Origin: G965220205 sp965220205
Lineage (GTDB): Bacteria > Chloroflexota > Dehalococcoidia > Lucifugimonadales > Australimonadaceae
Length of the DNA: 64,000 nucleotides
Direction of reading: 5' to 3'
Assembly (NCBI GenBank): GCA_965220205.1
Contig: OZ244812.1
Span: 1,426,001 to 1,490,000 of the forward strand
Below are positions 43,446 to 52,857 of this stretch, in pieces. Numbering within the stretch: position 1 is the stretch's first letter; each line of letters starts with the position of its first letter. A model generated the notes under the pieces. It worked only from the letters and a program-made list of their open reading frames with translations, was not told the origin of the DNA and ran no database searches. Both the position numbers and the translations under genes were made by a program.

Positions 43446-44750
43446 ATGCGCATCCTGCACCTCTCCGACGTCCACATCGGCGTCGAGAACTACGGACGGC
43501 CTGCCACCGATGCCGACGTCGAGGCGCTGCCGGCTCACTTCGCGCCGGGCGTCGACCGCGCGCAGTACGTCGGCGTGTCCACACGGCTCCTCGACTTCCT
43601 CGGCACCCTCGACGCCGCAGTCGACTACGCCGTCACCGGAGGGATCGACCTCGTCCTATTCGCGGGCGACGCCTACAAGTCGCGCGACCCCTCGCAGACG
43701 CAGCAGCGGGAGTTCGCCCGCCGCATCGCCCGGCTCAGCGAGGCCGGCATCCCATCCTTCCTGACCGTCGGCAACCACGACCTGCCGCACGTCGCCAACC
43801 GCGCGACCGCTCTCGATATCTTCCCCACCCTCGCCGTCGCCAACGTGACCGTCGGCGCCACGCTCACGACCTACCCCGTGCGCGCCGGCGGGTCGACCGT
43901 CCAGATCGTCGCGCTCCCGTGGATACGCATCGGCCAATTCATGGCGAAAGCGGAGACGCGAGACCGCACGCTCGAGCAGATCAAACAGGACGTCGAGGCC
44001 CGGCTCACGGCGCACCTCGACGAAGAGGCCGCCCAGCTCGACCCCGCACTCCCGGCCATTCTCTGCGGACACGTCACCGTCTCCGGCGCCCAGCTTGCGT
44101 CGGAGCGCAGCATGATGCTCGGCAACGACCACACCCTCAGCCTCGGCACAGTCGCCAACCCCGCCTTCGACTACGTTGCGCTCGGCCACATCCACAAGCG
44201 GCAGGTCCTTACACAGCATCCGCCCGTCGTCTATCCCGGCAGCCTCCAGCGCATCGACTTCTCCGAGGAAACGGACGAGAAGGGCTTCTACGTCATCGAG
44301 CTCGACCCAGCCAGAGCCCGCGGGGAGCGCATCGTGCGGTACGACTTCGTGCAGGTCGCCGCTCGTCCGATGCTCACCATCGACGTGCGGACGCGCCCTG
44401 ACGAAGACCCCACGGACGCCGCGCTCGAGGCCGCCGGCAAGCACGTGGGCGAAGGGCTCGAAGACTCCATCGTCCGCGTCCGCATCAGCATGGAGGCCGA
44501 ACAGGAGCCCGCCTTCCGCGAGAGGGCGCTCCGGCAGGCGCTGGCGTCAGCGTTCTGTCTGGCCGGGGTCGAGCGCCAGGTGCGCCGCGAACGGCGTACG
44601 CGCCTGGGCATTGAGGACGGGGAGCAGATCACGCCGGTCGCCGCGCTCCAGCGCTACTTCGCGTCGCGCAACGTGCCCGAGGACCGCGAGCGCACGCTCC
44701 TCGCCCTCGCCGAGCGCCTCATACAGGAAGAGCTTGAGGGCGGCGAGTAG
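43446..44750 (+). CDS. sbcD: SbcD/Mre11-like DNA repair exonuclease
   Basis: A 434-aa metallophosphoesterase nuclease. All five phosphoesterase motifs are present: LSDVHIG (5-11), FAGDAYKSRD, TVGNHDLP, CGHVTV, and GHIHKRQ. The C-terminal region (about 300-434) has the capping-domain layout of SbcD. It processes DNA ends together with the SbcC ATPase. No sbcC gene is found next to it; the next gene is an unrelated oxygenase 210 bases downstream. Confidence 0.88.
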   Translation: MRILHLSDVHIGVENYGRPATDADVEALPAHFAPGVDRAQYVGVSTRLLDFLGTLDAAVDYAVTGGIDLVLFAGDAYKSRDPSQTQQREFARRIARLSEAGIPSFLTVGNHDLPHVANRATALDIFPTLAVANVTVGATLTTYPVRAGGSTVQIVALPWIRIGQFMAKAETRDRTLEQIKQDVEARLTAHLDEEAAQLDPALPAILCGHVTVSGAQLASERSMMLGNDHTLSLGTVANPAFDYVALGHIHKRQVLTQHPPVVYPGSLQRIDFSEETDEKGFYVIELDPARARGERIVRYDFVQVAARPMLTIDVRTRPDEDPTDAALEAAGKHVGEGLEDSIVRVRISMEAEQEPAFRERALRQALASAFCLAGVERQVRRERRTRLGIEDGEQITPVAALQRYFASRNVPEDRERTLLALAERLIQEELEGGE

Positions 44751-44960
44751 CCCGGAACCGGCCAGCTGTACACACGCTAGCGGCCCGTCCGCGAGGACGC
44801 CCATGCCCTCCCGCCGATTGACAACGGCCTAGCGGAGTGCTTTATTGGCCCCCACGCTAGAGACGGCCCGCTTCGGTCGACGCGTCGGCCCTCTCCCGCA
44901 TCGCTAACGGCGGCAACCAGGCTTGCTCAGGGAAGGCCCGAGTAGGGAAGGAGTGATACG

Positions 44961-46358
44961 GTGAACGTCATTACGGCACGCGGCGATCGCTCGCTTCGGT
45001 CGCTCATCGACACCGACGGAGGTACGGTGAGCCGGGAGTTGTACGTCAACGAAGACATCTTCGAGCAGGAACAGGAGCAGATTTACGGGCGGTGTTGGCT
45101 CTTCCTCGGACACGAGAGCCAGGTGCCGAACCCGGGCGATTTCGTCGTGACGCGCATGGGCACGGAAGAGGTTCTTCTCGTGCGCGGGCGCAAGGACAAG
45201 CAGATCCGCGCCTTCCTGAACTCGTGCGCCCATCGAGGCATGAAGGTGTGCCGCTACGACCAGGGCAATTCGCTGGTCTTCACCTGCCCGTTTCACGCTT
45301 GGACCTACGACACCGCCGGCAAGTTGGTCGGGGCCGCCTACCAGTACGACGCCCGCGCGTATGCCGGTGAGATCGACAAAGAGCACTGGGGGCTGATGGA
45401 AGTGGCCCAGTTCAAGAACTACTACGGGTCGCTGTGGGCGACCTGGGACCCGAAGGCGCCATCCTTCGAGGACTACGTCGGGCCGTTCGCCGAAGGCATC
45501 CGGTACGACTGCGAGGCCAGCGACGGCGAGGACGCCGGCATCGAGGTGTTCACACCGTTCCAGAAGTGGCGCCTCCCCACGAACTGGAAGGTCCCTGCGT
45601 TCTCATCGTCGACCGACCTGCCGCACGCCGCCATGACTCACCGCTCGGTGAACGCCGCCGCCATCGGCCCCGACCGAGGGACCATGGGGCAAGGCGAGCG
45701 CCACCGGCGACGGGCGACGCTCCCCGCCAAGCGGTACGCCGTGGGCGACCATAACCTCGGCCACGGCGGCAACTGGACCGAGTACCAGGAAACCGGAGTG
45801 CCCGACTACGTGGATACCTGGTTCGAGCCGGGCGTCGACGAGTACTTCCGCCAGACGCACGAACGTAAGTCGCAGAAGTACGCGGACCGGGTCCTGCCTC
45901 ACCACGGCCACGAGGGCGGTCACTTCTGCGTGTTCCCCAACTTCATCATGGACAGCTGGCGGTGGCGCTGGTGGCACCCGCACACGGTCGGCGTCGTCGA
46001 GCGATGGAGCCTGTTCGGCGTGGACAAGAAGGCGCCGCAACACGTGAAGGACGCCGTGCGCCACTACGTCATGCGGTACAACGGTCCGACCGGCGCCACC
46101 GAGTCGGACGACATGGAGAACTGGAACTACGTCTACGCCGCCAGCCGCGGCACGATGGCGCGGAAGCGCAACTACTTCTTCGCGAACGGGCTGGGCCGAG
46201 GGGTCAGCCACGACGAGTACCCGGGGTTCGTCCTCAACGGCACGCACACCGAGGAGGCGCACCGCGCCCGCTTCAGCCGGTGGCTCGCGTTCATGGAGGC
46301 GGGGAGCTGGGATGAGCTCTACCCTGTCAACAAGCAAGCGGCCCACCGCATCTGGTAG
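44961..46358 (+). CDS. Rieske ring-hydroxylating oxygenase alpha subunit (second cluster)
   Basis: A 465-aa alpha subunit with both cofactor sites. Rieske Cys89-x-His91 and Cys109-x2-His112 (CAHRG, CPFHAW); mononuclear iron Asp219, His222, His227 (STDLPHAAMTH); ESDDMENW near 380. Start GTG 44961, GGAAGGAG about 12 bases upstream. Close paralog of the cut gene at 1-951. The beta subunit is separated from it by the small protein gene at 46370. Substrate unknown; no reductase gene adjacent. Confidence 0.95.
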   Translation: MNVITARGDRSLRSLIDTDGGTVSRELYVNEDIFEQEQEQIYGRCWLFLGHESQVPNPGDFVVTRMGTEEVLLVRGRKDKQIRAFLNSCAHRGMKVCRYDQGNSLVFTCPFHAWTYDTAGKLVGAAYQYDARAYAGEIDKEHWGLMEVAQFKNYYGSLWATWDPKAPSFEDYVGPFAEGIRYDCEASDGEDAGIEVFTPFQKWRLPTNWKVPAFSSSTDLPHAAMTHRSVNAAAIGPDRGTMGQGERHRRRATLPAKRYAVGDHNLGHGGNWTEYQETGVPDYVDTWFEPGVDEYFRQTHERKSQKYADRVLPHHGHEGGHFCVFPNFIMDSWRWRWWHPHTVGVVERWSLFGVDKKAPQHVKDAVRHYVMRYNGPTGATESDDMENWNYVYAASRGTMARKRNYFFANGLGRGVSHDEYPGFVLNGTHTEEAHRARFSRWLAFMEAGSWDELYPVNKQAAHRIW

Positions 46359-46369
46359 GAGACGAGACC

Positions 46370-46606
46370 GTGGCTTCGCCGGAAGAGTACAACCTGTCGG
46401 GCCCGGAGGGGTCAGTAGTGTTTCGGACCCTGCCGGAAGGGTTGAGCGTACAGCTGGCCGACGGGGCAACGGGCGAAATCATCGGGAATCCGGGCGATGG
46501 CGCCTACCTGCTGCTACGCATCCTGGAGAGCCCGGACCACCCATCCCGGGTTGGCGATGAGGAATACGTCTTCTTCAGCGACGTGCAGAAGGTCTTGGCC
46601 CCGTAG
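46370..46606 (+). CDS. Small RHO-associated beta-rich protein, copy B
   Basis: A 78-aa protein inserted between alpha and beta oxygenase genes. Start GTG 46370 with AGGAG upstream. Pattern: LPEGLSVQLADG, GEIIGNPGDGAYLLLRI, ESPDHPSR, then YVFFSDVQKVLAP. It shares the DG turns, the NP-x-DG block (as in copy A) and the ESP insert plus DV end (as in copy C). Being embedded between two subunit genes is the best evidence for a functional tie to the oxygenase. Confidence 0.75.
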   Translation: MASPEEYNLSGPEGSVVFRTLPEGLSVQLADGATGEIIGNPGDGAYLLLRILESPDHPSRVGDEEYVFFSDVQKVLAP

Positions 46607-46632
46607 CGTACTGACTCGAAGGGGGCGCGGGA

Positions 46633-47178
46633 ATGGCGGACGTTACCAGTTCGACAACGAACCTGACGGACCAGGTCGTCTTGCTCAAGGAGGTCGAGCA
46701 ATTCCTCTACAAGGAGGCGCTGCTCCTCGACGAGCGTCGACTGACCGAGTGGCTCGACCTGCTGGCGGACGACCTGCACTACTGGATGCCCATCCGCAGG
46801 AACATCAAGTTCGGCGACTGGGACCTCGAGTTCAGCGACCCAAATTCAGAGATATCCTACTTCGACGAGGGGAAGGACATCCTGGTGGGGCGCGTACGGC
46901 AGATCAACACCGGCGTTCACTGGGCCGAGGAGCCGGTGTCGCGCTTCGAGCACCTCGTCACGAACGTGCTGCTGCTCGGCGTCGACGGCGACGAGGTGCG
47001 GGTCAACAGCAAGTTCTTCTGCTACCAGAACCGCTTGCAGGACGAGGTGAACCTGTTCGTCGGGAGACGATACGACACGCTGCGCCGTGACCCCGTGACG
47101 GCGTTCAAGGTCGTGAAGCGCGAGATCATTCTGGACCAGAACGTCCTGCTTCCCAAGGTGGTCAACACCTTCTTCTAG
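46633..47178 (+). CDS. Ring-hydroxylating oxygenase beta subunit (second cluster)
   Basis: A 181-aa SnoaL-like beta subunit. Typical sequence: LLKEVEQFLYKEALLLDERR, YWMPIRRNIKFG, VGRVRQINTGVHWAEEPVSR, and ILDQNVLLPKVVNTFF at the end. Aligns with 984-1523 throughout. Makes the mixed oligomer with the 44961 alpha product. Starts 26 bases after the small protein gene. Confidence 0.93.
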   Translation: MADVTSSTTNLTDQVVLLKEVEQFLYKEALLLDERRLTEWLDLLADDLHYWMPIRRNIKFGDWDLEFSDPNSEISYFDEGKDILVGRVRQINTGVHWAEEPVSRFEHLVTNVLLLGVDGDEVRVNSKFFCYQNRLQDEVNLFVGRRYDTLRRDPVTAFKVVKREIILDQNVLLPKVVNTFF

Positions 47179-47208
47179 CCGGTCCTTGGCGGGCAAGCGA
47201 GCGAGCAC

Positions 47209-47535
47209 ATGCGCATCGAGTGGCGGAATCGGAACCACGAGGACGACGCCCTCCTGACCGTCGAGGAGGACAGCAATACCGTGCTCGACGCGTGGGAGGC
47301 CGACGCGGACTCGCTCGCGGACTTCCTGAACAACATGGAACGCGTCGACGCCCAGAGAGGCCGTGGCGTCGTCGACGGCAGTCAGCGCGACCCTCAGCAA
47401 TGGGGCGGCCTCGTGGTCGCCCGGTCGGACAACGGCGACGTGCTGAGCATCGACCCCGAGCTCTACTGGGACCGCGTGACCTACTGGTTCCGGTCCCGGG
47501 GCTCAGACCCGCACCCGTGGCGCGGCGGCAGATAG
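47209..47535 (+). CDS. Hypothetical protein downstream of second oxygenase cluster
   Basis: A 108-aa acidic protein without a recognised family. The N-terminus (MRIEWRNRNHEDDALL) and C-terminus (YWDRVTYWFRSRGSDPHPW) are Trp/Arg-rich. It starts 30 bases after the RHO beta gene and ends 91 bases before a Gfo/Idh/MocA gene on the same strand. It has no signal peptide or membrane segment. Possibly co-transcribed with the oxygenase; function unknown. Confidence 0.6.
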   Translation: MRIEWRNRNHEDDALLTVEEDSNTVLDAWEADADSLADFLNNMERVDAQRGRGVVDGSQRDPQQWGGLVVARSDNGDVLSIDPELYWDRVTYWFRSRGSDPHPWRGGR

Positions 47536-47626
47536 GCGGGACGCCCGCGCTCCCCAGCTGCGCCGTTGACACTCCCGTCGCCACGGTGATACACCGAGCG
47601 CGCATTCGAGCACGGAGGGATTCGCC

Positions 47627-48904
47627 ATGACATCCAATCGTTCGTTGGGCATCGCCATGGTCGGCATCGGCGTCGGCGGCACAGAGATGCTCCCCGCTTT
47701 CGAGCAGATGGAGACGTTGGACCTCGTAGCGGGCGCGGACATCAACCCGACGACCCGCGAGCGGTTCACGGCCCGCTATGAGGCGAGGGCCTACGACAGC
47801 ATCGAGGCGTTGTGCGAGGACAAGGACGTCGAGGCCGTCTGGATATCGACGCCCAACCGCTTCCACGCCCCCCATACGATCTACGCGCTCGAACACGGCA
47901 AACACGTGATCGTCGAGAAGCCCATGGCGCTGAACTTGGAAGAGGCCATGGCGATGCGCGACGCCGCAAAGCGCACGGGGAACGTGCTCATCGCAGGCCA
48001 CACGCGCAGCTTCATCCCGCCGTTCCGCAAGATGTACAGCGTCATCCAGTCAGGCGAGCTGGGCGCGGTGCGGTCGATCAACTTCTTCGCCTACACCGAC
48101 TGGCTGCTCAGGCCACGCGTGTCCGAGGAGCTCGACCTGGCGCAGGGCGGCGGCCTCGTTTACCGCCAGGGTCCGCACCAGATCGACACGGTGCGCCTGC
48201 TCGGCGGCGGCATGGTGAAGAACGTCCGCGGCGTCGTCGGCCAGTGGATGCCCGAGCGGTCTATCCCCGGCTACTACTCGGCCGTCATGGAGTTCGAGAA
48301 CGGCGCGTTCGCCACTATCGTGCACGACGGGCACGGCTACTTCATGGGGGCGCAGCTCGTGCCGTGGGGTCACGACCGCCAACGCTACGACGAGGCTGAG
48401 CGCATCCTGGTCCGCGACGGGCTCATCACCGGCACGCGCAACGAGGAGCAGGACAAGCAGGACATCCGCATAGGCGGCGCGCGCGAGGTGGAGATATTCA
48501 AGCGCGAGGGAGTGAACCGCAACCCGGACGGCGAGCCGTGGGTGCCCGGCGAGCCCGGGTTCGTGGTCGTCTCGTGCGAGCGTGGGAACATCACCCGCAC
48601 GGCCTACGGCATCATGATCTACGACAACAAGGGGCACCACGAGATCCAGCTGAAGGCGCCGGCCGGCTGGGCGATGAACCGCCGCGCGGAGCTCCAGGAG
48701 CTCTATGACGCCGTTGTCAACGGCGCTCCCGTCTACCACACTCCCGACTGGGGCATCGCCACGCTCGAGGTCACTCTCGGCATCATCGAGTCGGCGAAGA
48801 CAGGGAAGGCCCTGGACATGCAGCACCAAGTGCCGGTGGCGCCGAACTACGGCGACGCGAAGATTTTCGACCTGCCGCCCTCCCAGGCCGGCGTCTTCGT
48901 GTAA
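47627..48904 (+). CDS. Gfo/Idh/MocA family NAD(P)-dependent oxidoreductase
   Basis: A 425-aa oxidoreductase with an N-terminal Rossmann fold (GIAMVGIGVGGTE) and the conserved EKPMAL that holds the catalytic Lys, then YRQGPHQIDTVRLLGGG in the C-terminal substrate domain. ATG 47627 with GGAGG 9 bases upstream. The family includes phthalate 4,5-cis-dihydrodiol dehydrogenase, a fitting second step after a ring-hydroxylating dioxygenase. Substrate not proven. Confidence 0.88.
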   Translation: MTSNRSLGIAMVGIGVGGTEMLPAFEQMETLDLVAGADINPTTRERFTARYEARAYDSIEALCEDKDVEAVWISTPNRFHAPHTIYALEHGKHVIVEKPMALNLEEAMAMRDAAKRTGNVLIAGHTRSFIPPFRKMYSVIQSGELGAVRSINFFAYTDWLLRPRVSEELDLAQGGGLVYRQGPHQIDTVRLLGGGMVKNVRGVVGQWMPERSIPGYYSAVMEFENGAFATIVHDGHGYFMGAQLVPWGHDRQRYDEAERILVRDGLITGTRNEEQDKQDIRIGGAREVEIFKREGVNRNPDGEPWVPGEPGFVVVSCERGNITRTAYGIMIYDNKGHHEIQLKAPAGWAMNRRAELQELYDAVVNGAPVYHTPDWGIATLEVTLGIIESAKTGKALDMQHQVPVAPNYGDAKIFDLPPSQAGVFV

Positions 48905-48959
48905 ACGGTCCGGGGCGATCTTGTCGGCTATCCAGCGGTAGACGCCCACGCGCGATTCG

Positions 48960-50135
48960 TCAGTACGCGCACGGGACCTGATGCGATAGCGACACCTCGC
49001 GACGCTCCCGCGACGAGTCCAAGATGCCTGTGAGCACCTCGAGCGTGGCCATCCCCCATGCTTCGCCTGGGAACGTTGCCCGGTCCTCGCGCAGCGCCGC
49101 CTGCAGCTCGATGAGTTCGGCGCGACCTGGAGCGCCGCGCTCGACCGGCGCCTCTTCCCTGCCCGCCTCCGTGTAGACGTAGAGCCCGTCCGGCGACTGG
49201 CGGATGTCGCCCCGCTCGCAGCTCACGAGCGTCAGGCCGTAGAACGGCTGGAACCGGCGTCGCTCTCCCCGTTCCGCTCGAGCGCCGCCTGTGTTCGCCT
49301 CGACCCACTGATCGATCGCCGCCGCCCCGGCGGGCGCGGCGAAGCGCTGCGCTGCCGGCGCGTCGAGCTCCCGCTGCTGACCACCCTCGCCGATGCCCCA
49401 CGTCAGTTCCGTGATGTCGAAGTAGCCGTAGCCGTTGAACGCCATCGTTGCCGCCGTGCCGTCCTCGAACTCCAGAAACGCCGTGTAGTCTCCTTCTCCA
49501 AGGGGAAAGTCGGGATGCCACCGGCCGGCGACGGCCCGCACGCTACGGACCATTCCGCCCGCTATGCCGCGGACTACGTCTACTTGGTGGGGACCCTGCC
49601 GGTAAAGCACGCCGCCGCCCTGGCTCGTGTCGTATTCGGAAGCGCGGCGCGGCTGACCCGAGATCCACGGCTTGTACTCCCATGTGTTGACCTGAATCAC
49701 CCGCCCGAGCTCCCCGGATGAGACAATCTCCCGCATACGCCGCACCGGCGGGTCGAACAGTTTCGAGTGGCCCTGAACGTACCTGACGCCATTCCGGTTG
49801 ATCGCCTCGACCATGGCCTGCGCCTCTTCCAGCGTCACCGCCATCGGCTTCTCGCAAATCACGTGTTTGCCGTGCTCCGCCGCCGCGATTGTGTGCTCGG
49901 CGTGGAACATGTTGGGCGTGCAAACCCAGACGACATCAACGTCGGAGCTTGAGCACATCGCCTCGACAGTCGCGTAGGTCTGCACGCCGTAGCGCGTACG
50001 CGCCTCCTCACGCGGCCCCTCACGAGGAGCCGCGACTGCCGTCAGCTCAATTCCAGGCATCGCCACAATGCCCGGAATGATCTGGCGCGTCACGCTCCCG
50101 AACCCGGCGATGCCGACCCGCAACTTTGACTCCAC
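48960..50135 (-). CDS. Gfo/Idh/MocA family oxidoreductase, paralog
   Basis: A 391-aa oxidoreductase, Rossmann VGIAGFGSVTR at the N-terminus and CEKPMAV with the catalytic Lys; C-terminal VLYRQGPHQVDVVRGIAGG matches the 47627 gene. GTG 50135 was chosen since GGAGG lies 5 bases upstream. Convergent with its paralog, 55 bases apart, no hairpin seen between. Likely acts on a related substrate. Confidence 0.87.
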   Translation of the reverse strand: MESKLRVGIAGFGSVTRQIIPGIVAMPGIELTAVAAPREGPREEARTRYGVQTYATVEAMCSSSDVDVVWVCTPNMFHAEHTIAAAEHGKHVICEKPMAVTLEEAQAMVEAINRNGVRYVQGHSKLFDPPVRRMREIVSSGELGRVIQVNTWEYKPWISGQPRRASEYDTSQGGGVLYRQGPHQVDVVRGIAGGMVRSVRAVAGRWHPDFPLGEGDYTAFLEFEDGTAATMAFNGYGYFDITELTWGIGEGGQQRELDAPAAQRFAAPAGAAAIDQWVEANTGGARAERGERRRFQPFYGLTLVSCERGDIRQSPDGLYVYTEAGREEAPVERGAPGRAELIELQAALREDRATFPGEAWGMATLEVLTGILDSSRERREVSLSHQVPCAY

Positions 50136-50272
50136 ATCCGCCTCCGCGATGGCTCCGCAATACACGAGCCGCTCGGAACTGCGGTAAGCATAGGCCGGCC
50201 CTCGCGCTGCGGACAAGCAGCGCGAGGGCCCCCGTATAGCCACGCCCGGCGCCGATTCCCTACAATCGGGGC

Positions 50273-50965
50273 ATGACAGACCAAACAGTGCTCGTCGTTG
50301 AAGACGAAGAGAACCTCGCGGTCGCGCTCCGCTACAACCTGGTGCGCGAGGGCTACTCGGTGCGCGTCGCGAACGACGGGAGCGCGGGACTCGAGATTGC
50401 GCGGAGCACGTCGCCGGATCTCATCATCCTCGACGTCATGCTGCCGGGCATCAGCGGCTACGATATCTGCAGAGAGATTAGGCGCGAGTCCGACGTGCCG
50501 ATCCTCATGCTCACGGCGCGCGGGGAGGAGGTCGACAAGGTCGTCGGGCTCGAACTCGGGGCCGACGACTACGTGACCAAGCCGTTCAGCGTCCGGGAAC
50601 TCATGGCGCGCGTCCGCGCCCTGCTCCGGCGGCCCCGCGGCAGCGTGGCCGGCGCAAGTCTCCCCCAAACGGCGAAATCGGGCGACCTCGAGATTGACAA
50701 CGTCTCGCACGTCGTCCGTAAGAACGGAATTGCCATCGAGCTCAAGCCGCGTGAGTTCGACCTCCTCGCCCTGCTGGTGGCGAACCCAGGACGGGCCTAC
50801 ACGCGCGATCAGCTGCTCAACGCGTTGTGGGGCCGCGACTACATAGGCGACGCGCGCACCGTGGACGTCCATGTGCGCTGGCTGCGCAGGAAGATCGAGG
50901 ACGAGCCCAGCAACCCCCAGCGGCTCGTGACTCTGCGAGGCGTTGGCTACCGGTTCGAGGGATGA
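50273..50965 (+). CDS. phoB: PhoB/RegX3-type response regulator
   Basis: A 230-aa OmpR/PhoB-family regulator. Receiver domain with phospho-acceptor Asp54 (LIILDVMLPG) and KPF loop; C-terminal winged helix from about residue 135 (IELKPREFDLLALL, RTVDVHVRWLRRKI). It overlaps the kinase gene by 4 bases (ATGA). The following pst genes and Pho-box repeats point to phosphate control, though the name is by context. Confidence 0.9.
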   Translation: MTDQTVLVVEDEENLAVALRYNLVREGYSVRVANDGSAGLEIARSTSPDLIILDVMLPGISGYDICREIRRESDVPILMLTARGEEVDKVVGLELGADDYVTKPFSVRELMARVRALLRRPRGSVAGASLPQTAKSGDLEIDNVSHVVRKNGIAIELKPREFDLLALLVANPGRAYTRDQLLNALWGRDYIGDARTVDVHVRWLRRKIEDEPSNPQRLVTLRGVGYRFEG

Positions 50966-52698
50966 GACTCCCGCGGTCGCTCCTCTGGCGGATGACGCTC
51001 GCGCACGCCCTTCTCCTCGTCTTCGCGCTTGGCGTCGTTAGCGTCTATCTCATCAGTTTCGTGCGCGGGACTTACCTCGACGATCTCGAGGGGCGGCTGG
51101 AGCACGAGGCCCGACTCACCGCCGATAGCGCCGCCCGGTTGCTAAACGCCTCGCCCGACGGCATCGAGCTGCAGGTCCTCGCCGAGAACGCGGGAATGGC
51201 GGCGGACGCGCGCGTTACGATCGTCGATCCGGCCGGCGTCGTGTTGGCGGACAACCAAGAGAGAGCCGCGGACATGGCCAACTATCGCGGCCGCCCAGAG
51301 GTAGCCGCGGCGCTCGCGGGCAACGTCGGCCGCACTACACGGGAAAGCGCGGCGAGCGGCGAGCGGCTGCTCCACAAGGCTGTGCCCATCTTGACCGGCG
51401 GCGAACCGGCCGGCGCGGTCATCGTTGCAGCCTCTATGTCAGGCGTGAACAGCAACATCAACCGCATCATCTGGACCGTGACCATCGCCGGCCTCGTGGT
51501 CACCGCCCTAGCGTTGGGCCTCGGAGCTTGGATCGCTCGCCGCACCGTCAGCTCGGTGCGCTCGGTGGCGGACGGCGCTGCGCGGTTCGCCAACGGCGAC
51601 CTCGACTATCGCGTCCCGCTCCAAGAGACTTCCGAGACGCGCCTGCTCGCCGAAGCTTTCAACCGTATGGCTGACACGGTGCGTTCGACCATCAGGGACC
51701 TGTCCGACGAGCACGCGAAGCTCTCAGCGGTCCTCGACACGATGGGCGACGGCGTCGCGCTGATCACCGCCCCCGGCGCAATCGATCTCGTGAACAGCGC
51801 TGCGCGAGACCTGCTCAGCGTCGGCGAGAGCGGGAGCGGCGCTCCCCGCCTCCGCGACCCCGACCTTCTCCAACTGACACGCCGGGCCGTCCAGGAGAAC
51901 ACGCGGCAGCAGCGCGACATCGAGCTCGTGCCGGGCCCGCGCTATATCAGTGCGATCGCCACTCCCCTCGACGGCAAGCACGTGCTGCTGACGCTGCACG
52001 ACCTTACAACGGTGCGGCAGCTTGACGTCACTCGGCGCGAGTTCGTCAGCAACGTGTCCCACGAGCTGCGCAACCCCCTCGCCTCGATGACCGCTATCGT
52101 TGAAACGCTAGAGGGGGGCGCCGTCGCCGACCCGGAGGCCGCAGCCGATTTCCTCGCGCGCGTCCGGAGCGACATCGAACGCATGAACGCGCTCGTCAAC
52201 GACCTGCTCATGCTCTCCCGCATCGAGAGCGGGCGCGAGGAGCTGGACCGCGTTCGAGTAGACGTGACCGAGTTGTTCGAGGACGCCAGACGCGGAGCGG
52301 CGACGAAGCACGGACCGCTCGCCCGTATTGTCGTCGAGACGGAACAACAGCCGATTGCTCTCGCCGACCCGCGCCGGGTCCGTCAGGTCGTCGACAACCT
52401 GCTCGACAACGCCCTGCGCTTCACGCCCGCCGACGGCGCCGTTACGTTGCGCTCATGGACCCACGAGGGCGCCGTCCACCTGTCGGTGTCCGACACTGGC
52501 CCCGGGATCGCCCAAGAGCACCTCCCACACCTTTTCGAGCGGTTCTACAAGGCGGACCCCTCTCGCCACGACCCGGGCACCGGCCTCGGCCTCGCCATCG
52601 CCCGCCACATCGTCGAGGCCCACGGAGGGCACATCTCGGTGCGCAGCCAGCTGGGCCGCGGGTCCACGTTCGAGGCGACGCTCCCCGCAGCGCCCTAA
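50962..52698 (+). CDS. phoR: PhoR-type sensor histidine kinase
   Basis: A 578-aa membrane kinase. Two membrane helices (about 8-32 and 168-190) flank an extracytoplasmic domain; then HAMP, a PAS-like part, HisKA with phospho-His367 (NVSHELRNPL), and HATPase_c (NLLDNALRF, GTGLGLAIA). Presumably phosphorylates the response regulator encoded just before. The stop codon lies within the first unit of the Pho-box repeats. Confidence 0.9.
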   Translation: MRLPRSLLWRMTLAHALLLVFALGVVSVYLISFVRGTYLDDLEGRLEHEARLTADSAARLLNASPDGIELQVLAENAGMAADARVTIVDPAGVVLADNQERAADMANYRGRPEVAAALAGNVGRTTRESAASGERLLHKAVPILTGGEPAGAVIVAASMSGVNSNINRIIWTVTIAGLVVTALALGLGAWIARRTVSSVRSVADGAARFANGDLDYRVPLQETSETRLLAEAFNRMADTVRSTIRDLSDEHAKLSAVLDTMGDGVALITAPGAIDLVNSAARDLLSVGESGSGAPRLRDPDLLQLTRRAVQENTRQQRDIELVPGPRYISAIATPLDGKHVLLTLHDLTTVRQLDVTRREFVSNVSHELRNPLASMTAIVETLEGGAVADPEAAADFLARVRSDIERMNALVNDLLMLSRIESGREELDRVRVDVTELFEDARRGAATKHGPLARIVVETEQQPIALADPRRVRQVVDNLLDNALRFTPADGAVTLRSWTHEGAVHLSVSDTGPGIAQEHLPHLFERFYKADPSRHDPGTGLGLAIARHIVEAHGGHISVRSQLGRGSTFEATLPAAP

Positions 52699-52748
52699 CG
52701 CCGCGCTAACGCCCCGCTAATGGGGCGTTAACAGCCCGTTCACAGAAG
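52694..52748. promoter_or_regulatory. Pho box: five 11-nt direct repeats upstream of pstC
   Basis: Five consecutive 11-base units in register: CCTAACGCCGC (52694), GCTAACGCCCC (52705), GCTAATGGGGC (52716), GTTAACAGCCC (52727), GTTCACAGAAG (52738). Consensus G-C/T-T-A/C-A-C/T. The 7+4 spacing equals known PhoB/PhoP boxes (CTGTCAT or GTTCACC units). TAACGCCCC/GGGGCGTTA also forms a hairpin here, a by-product of the repeats. Lies 110 bases before the assumed pstC start. Confidence 0.75.
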
Positions 52749-52857
52749 GGTTCTACCGTGTTGGCGAGGTTGGCGGGCTTCCTTGCCTTCTTGCTCGCCG
52801 CTCGGCGGCGTACGCTGGGCCGCCCATGCCGCCTGTGGAGATTCGAATCACGGGGGG

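Noticed and set aside
52707..52730. Terminator after the sensor kinase (TAACGCCCC/GGGGCGTTA hairpin)
   Set aside because: No T-run, and the 11-nt periodic repeats of a Pho box explain the symmetry better.
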